NCBI GenBank assembly: GCA_009392815.1
Contig: VFFS01000043.1
Coordinates: 1 to 48,688, forward strand
Length of the DNA stretch: 48,688 nucleotides
Direction: 5' to 3'
Source of the DNA: SAR202 cluster bacterium
Lineage (GTDB): Bacteria > Chloroflexota > Dehalococcoidia > Lucifugimonadales > UBA826
In this document: positions 47,111 through 48,688 of the stretch, piece by piece
How the letters are laid out: the number at the start of each line of letters is the position of its first letter
Position numbering within the stretch: position 1 is the first letter of the stretch
Notes under the pieces: model-generated
Databases searched by the model: none
Seen by the model: only the letters and a program-made list of their open reading frames with translations
Told to the model about the DNA's origin: nothing
Made by a program: the position numbers and the translations under genes

Positions 47111-47947
47111 GTGAGAAATATCAAAGACATTAAAGTGGGTGACACTGTAATTTACTCTGTTTCAGATGGTGACCTAACTTTTGAAAAAAACGTGTTTTTT
47201 AATGCACAATCCGAGGAGGACTGGAAACCTTATTCCGACTACCATGACTCCAAAATAGGCATGAATGTCGGTTCTTTCATAATTCACACTGATTCTAGAA
47301 CCGTACTCGTCGATACTGGGTTAGGGAAACTTGACCACCATCTAGAGCAAACAGCCAGAGAGACCCTTATTGGTGAAATAGATGCTGCCGGCTTCCAACC
47401 TCAGAACATAGATACCGTTTTCCTAACCCACATGCATATGGATCATGTTGGAACAAATATGACCGAGACCGATCACGGATGGGTTCCCACATTCCCCAAC
47501 GCTCGTTACGTTGTCTCAAAAGCTGACTGGACGTTATTTGGAAGTAGAGTAAACACGCGACCGTTTGCATATCTAAAAGAACAAATACAACCCCTCATTG
47601 ATGCTGATGTGCTTGATCTGATAGAAGGGGAGATAAATATTACCGATGAAATCACAACCCTTCCGACCCCGGGACACACACCGGGTCATACAAGCTTGCT
47701 AATTTCCTCGGCTGGGGAAAAAGCTGTCATTGTGGGTGATGCCGCCCATGTTCCCCCTCAAATAGAGGAGACCCACTGGAGCCCTGCACCCGACAGGGAT
47801 AAAGACAAGTCTTCAGAATCAAGATCTATGATGATGGATTTAATCGAAAAAGAACATGCTCTGGTAGCATCGGGCCACTTTCCATCACCCGGTTTCGGAA
47901 ACATTGTAAGGGTAAATAGTCGCCGCAAGTTTATCCCGGTCTCCTGA
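47111..47947 (+). CDS. MBL-fold metallo-hydrolase
   Basis: THMHMDHVGTN (HxHxDH), PTPGHTPGHTSLLI, IVGDAAH and VASGHFPSPGFG. GTG start. Confidence 0.93.
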   Translation: MRNIKDIKVGDTVIYSVSDGDLTFEKNVFFNAQSEEDWKPYSDYHDSKIGMNVGSFIIHTDSRTVLVDTGLGKLDHHLEQTARETLIGEIDAAGFQPQNIDTVFLTHMHMDHVGTNMTETDHGWVPTFPNARYVVSKADWTLFGSRVNTRPFAYLKEQIQPLIDADVLDLIEGEINITDEITTLPTPGHTPGHTSLLISSAGEKAVIVGDAAHVPPQIEETHWSPAPDRDKDKSSESRSMMMDLIEKEHALVASGHFPSPGFGNIVRVNSRRKFIPVS

Positions 47948-47987
47948 CTGCAGACGTCTAAATTTCAAGACAGTCAGATTACATAAA

Positions 47988-48230
47988 TTAGCCATAAACA
48001 GAAGATGGATAATTAGCAGATCTCTGTTTTTGTAATTGCTTCCGATCGTGCTCAAGAACAGCAATAACCAGTTCTCTAATGTTTCTTACCTTAAGAGGGA
48101 GTTTTCCGAGATCTCTATTATGACCACACATCACGCAGACAATACGAACCCCAAACATGTCTTCATCGTTTGTGAGGGTACCCGTACCACATCTGGGACA
48201 GGAACCTGTCATTATCATTGTGTCAATCAT
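47988..48230 (-). CDS. Small zinc-ribbon protein
   Basis: SCPRCGTGTLTNDEDMFGVRIVCVMCGHNRDLGKLP: two CxxC knuckles. Confidence 0.65.
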   Translation of the reverse strand: MIDTMIMTGSCPRCGTGTLTNDEDMFGVRIVCVMCGHNRDLGKLPLKVRNIRELVIAVLEHDRKQLQKQRSANYPSSVYG

Positions 48231-48582
48231 ATGTGCCTATAATCTTCCATTCTGTCTACGTACACGGCGAATTCTAATTCAAGTACTACCCTGTATGTTG
48301 ATCTATGCCTCCATCAATAATAACCTCCTTTGACATTTCCGCTAGCCATACAAGGATCAATTACTTAAGAAAAATATTCCAATTGAGGATATATCAAGGT
48401 TTATTCACCCTGCATTCATCATTCGCTAATTTATAAATACAAGATGGCATAACGATACACAGACAAATTAAGATTGCGAACTCTTACTTATATTTGCAAT
48501 TAATAGCAATATGAAATAAGTTCCTAGTCGATTTAGATGTGTCATATAAATTTTTTACTAAATATTCATAAAAGGAGAGCAT

Positions 48583-48688
48583 ATGAGTTATCTTATTAGT
48601 GCGGTGCGAAACCCATTACCTGGAAAGACTCAACAACTACTCTCAACAGTAGTAAGCGACTTTGAAAATAATATCGGAAGAGGGATAG
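48583..48688 (+). CDS. 5' end of a CDS truncated by the window edge
   Basis: AAAGGAGAGCAT then ATG; open to the edge: MSYLISAVRNPLPGKTQQLLSTVVSDFENNIGRGI... Confidence 0.6.
   Translation, partial: MSYLISAVRNPLPGKTQQLLSTVVSDFENNIGRGI

Noticed and set aside
47944-47977. CTGACTG-20 nt-CAGTCAG hairpin at the MBL stop codon.
   Set aside because: Long loop and no T-run; could be a Rho-type 3' end but is not supported as a terminator.
1-48688. tRNA, rRNA, CRISPR arrays, transposons, phage genes, toxin-antitoxin or defence systems.
   Set aside because: No T-loop consensus, repeat-spacer array, transposase or defence-type domain was recognised on reading both strands; a tRNAscan/Infernal/PADLOC run would be needed to exclude them formally.

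Overview
The window is a dense bacterial chromosomal segment of about 48.7 kb. I found no rRNA, tRNA, CRISPR array, transposase or phage gene. Roughly the first 26 kb is a catabolic region with two enolase-superfamily (mandelate racemase-type) enzymes, two SMP-30/gluconolactonase-like proteins, tandem RraA-like aldolases, three MFS transporters, SDRs, an FAH/MhpD-like hydratase, an enoyl-CoA hydratase, alpha/beta hydrolases, a luciferase-like flavin oxidoreductase, a gamma-glutamyltransferase and a zinc alcohol dehydrogenase, interrupted by proBA. The middle carries serS, a fatty-acid synthesis cluster (unknown 125-aa protein, two hot-dog/MaoC-type proteins, plsX, fabG, FabL-like SDR), a YgfZ/IscA-type pair and an Opp/Dpp ATPase pair. 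The right part has a TPR lipoprotein, a 14-repeat beta-propeller membrane protein, an oligopeptide-type substrate-binding protein and a four-gene DapA-like/HAD/LLM/MBL operon. The gene mix resembles SAR202-type marine Chloroflexota; this is inference only. The most interesting candidates are: an orphan promoter-to-terminator unit encoding a putative RNA of about 105 nt (28822-28963); two compact unassigned catabolic operons (13928-19671 and 44460-47947); a fatty-acid cluster with a two-subunit-like hot-dog dehydratase and an uncharacterised first gene preceded by a direct-repeat/inverted-repeat module; and an MFS gene whose N-terminus is separated from a well-placed ATG by a single G in a G4 run.
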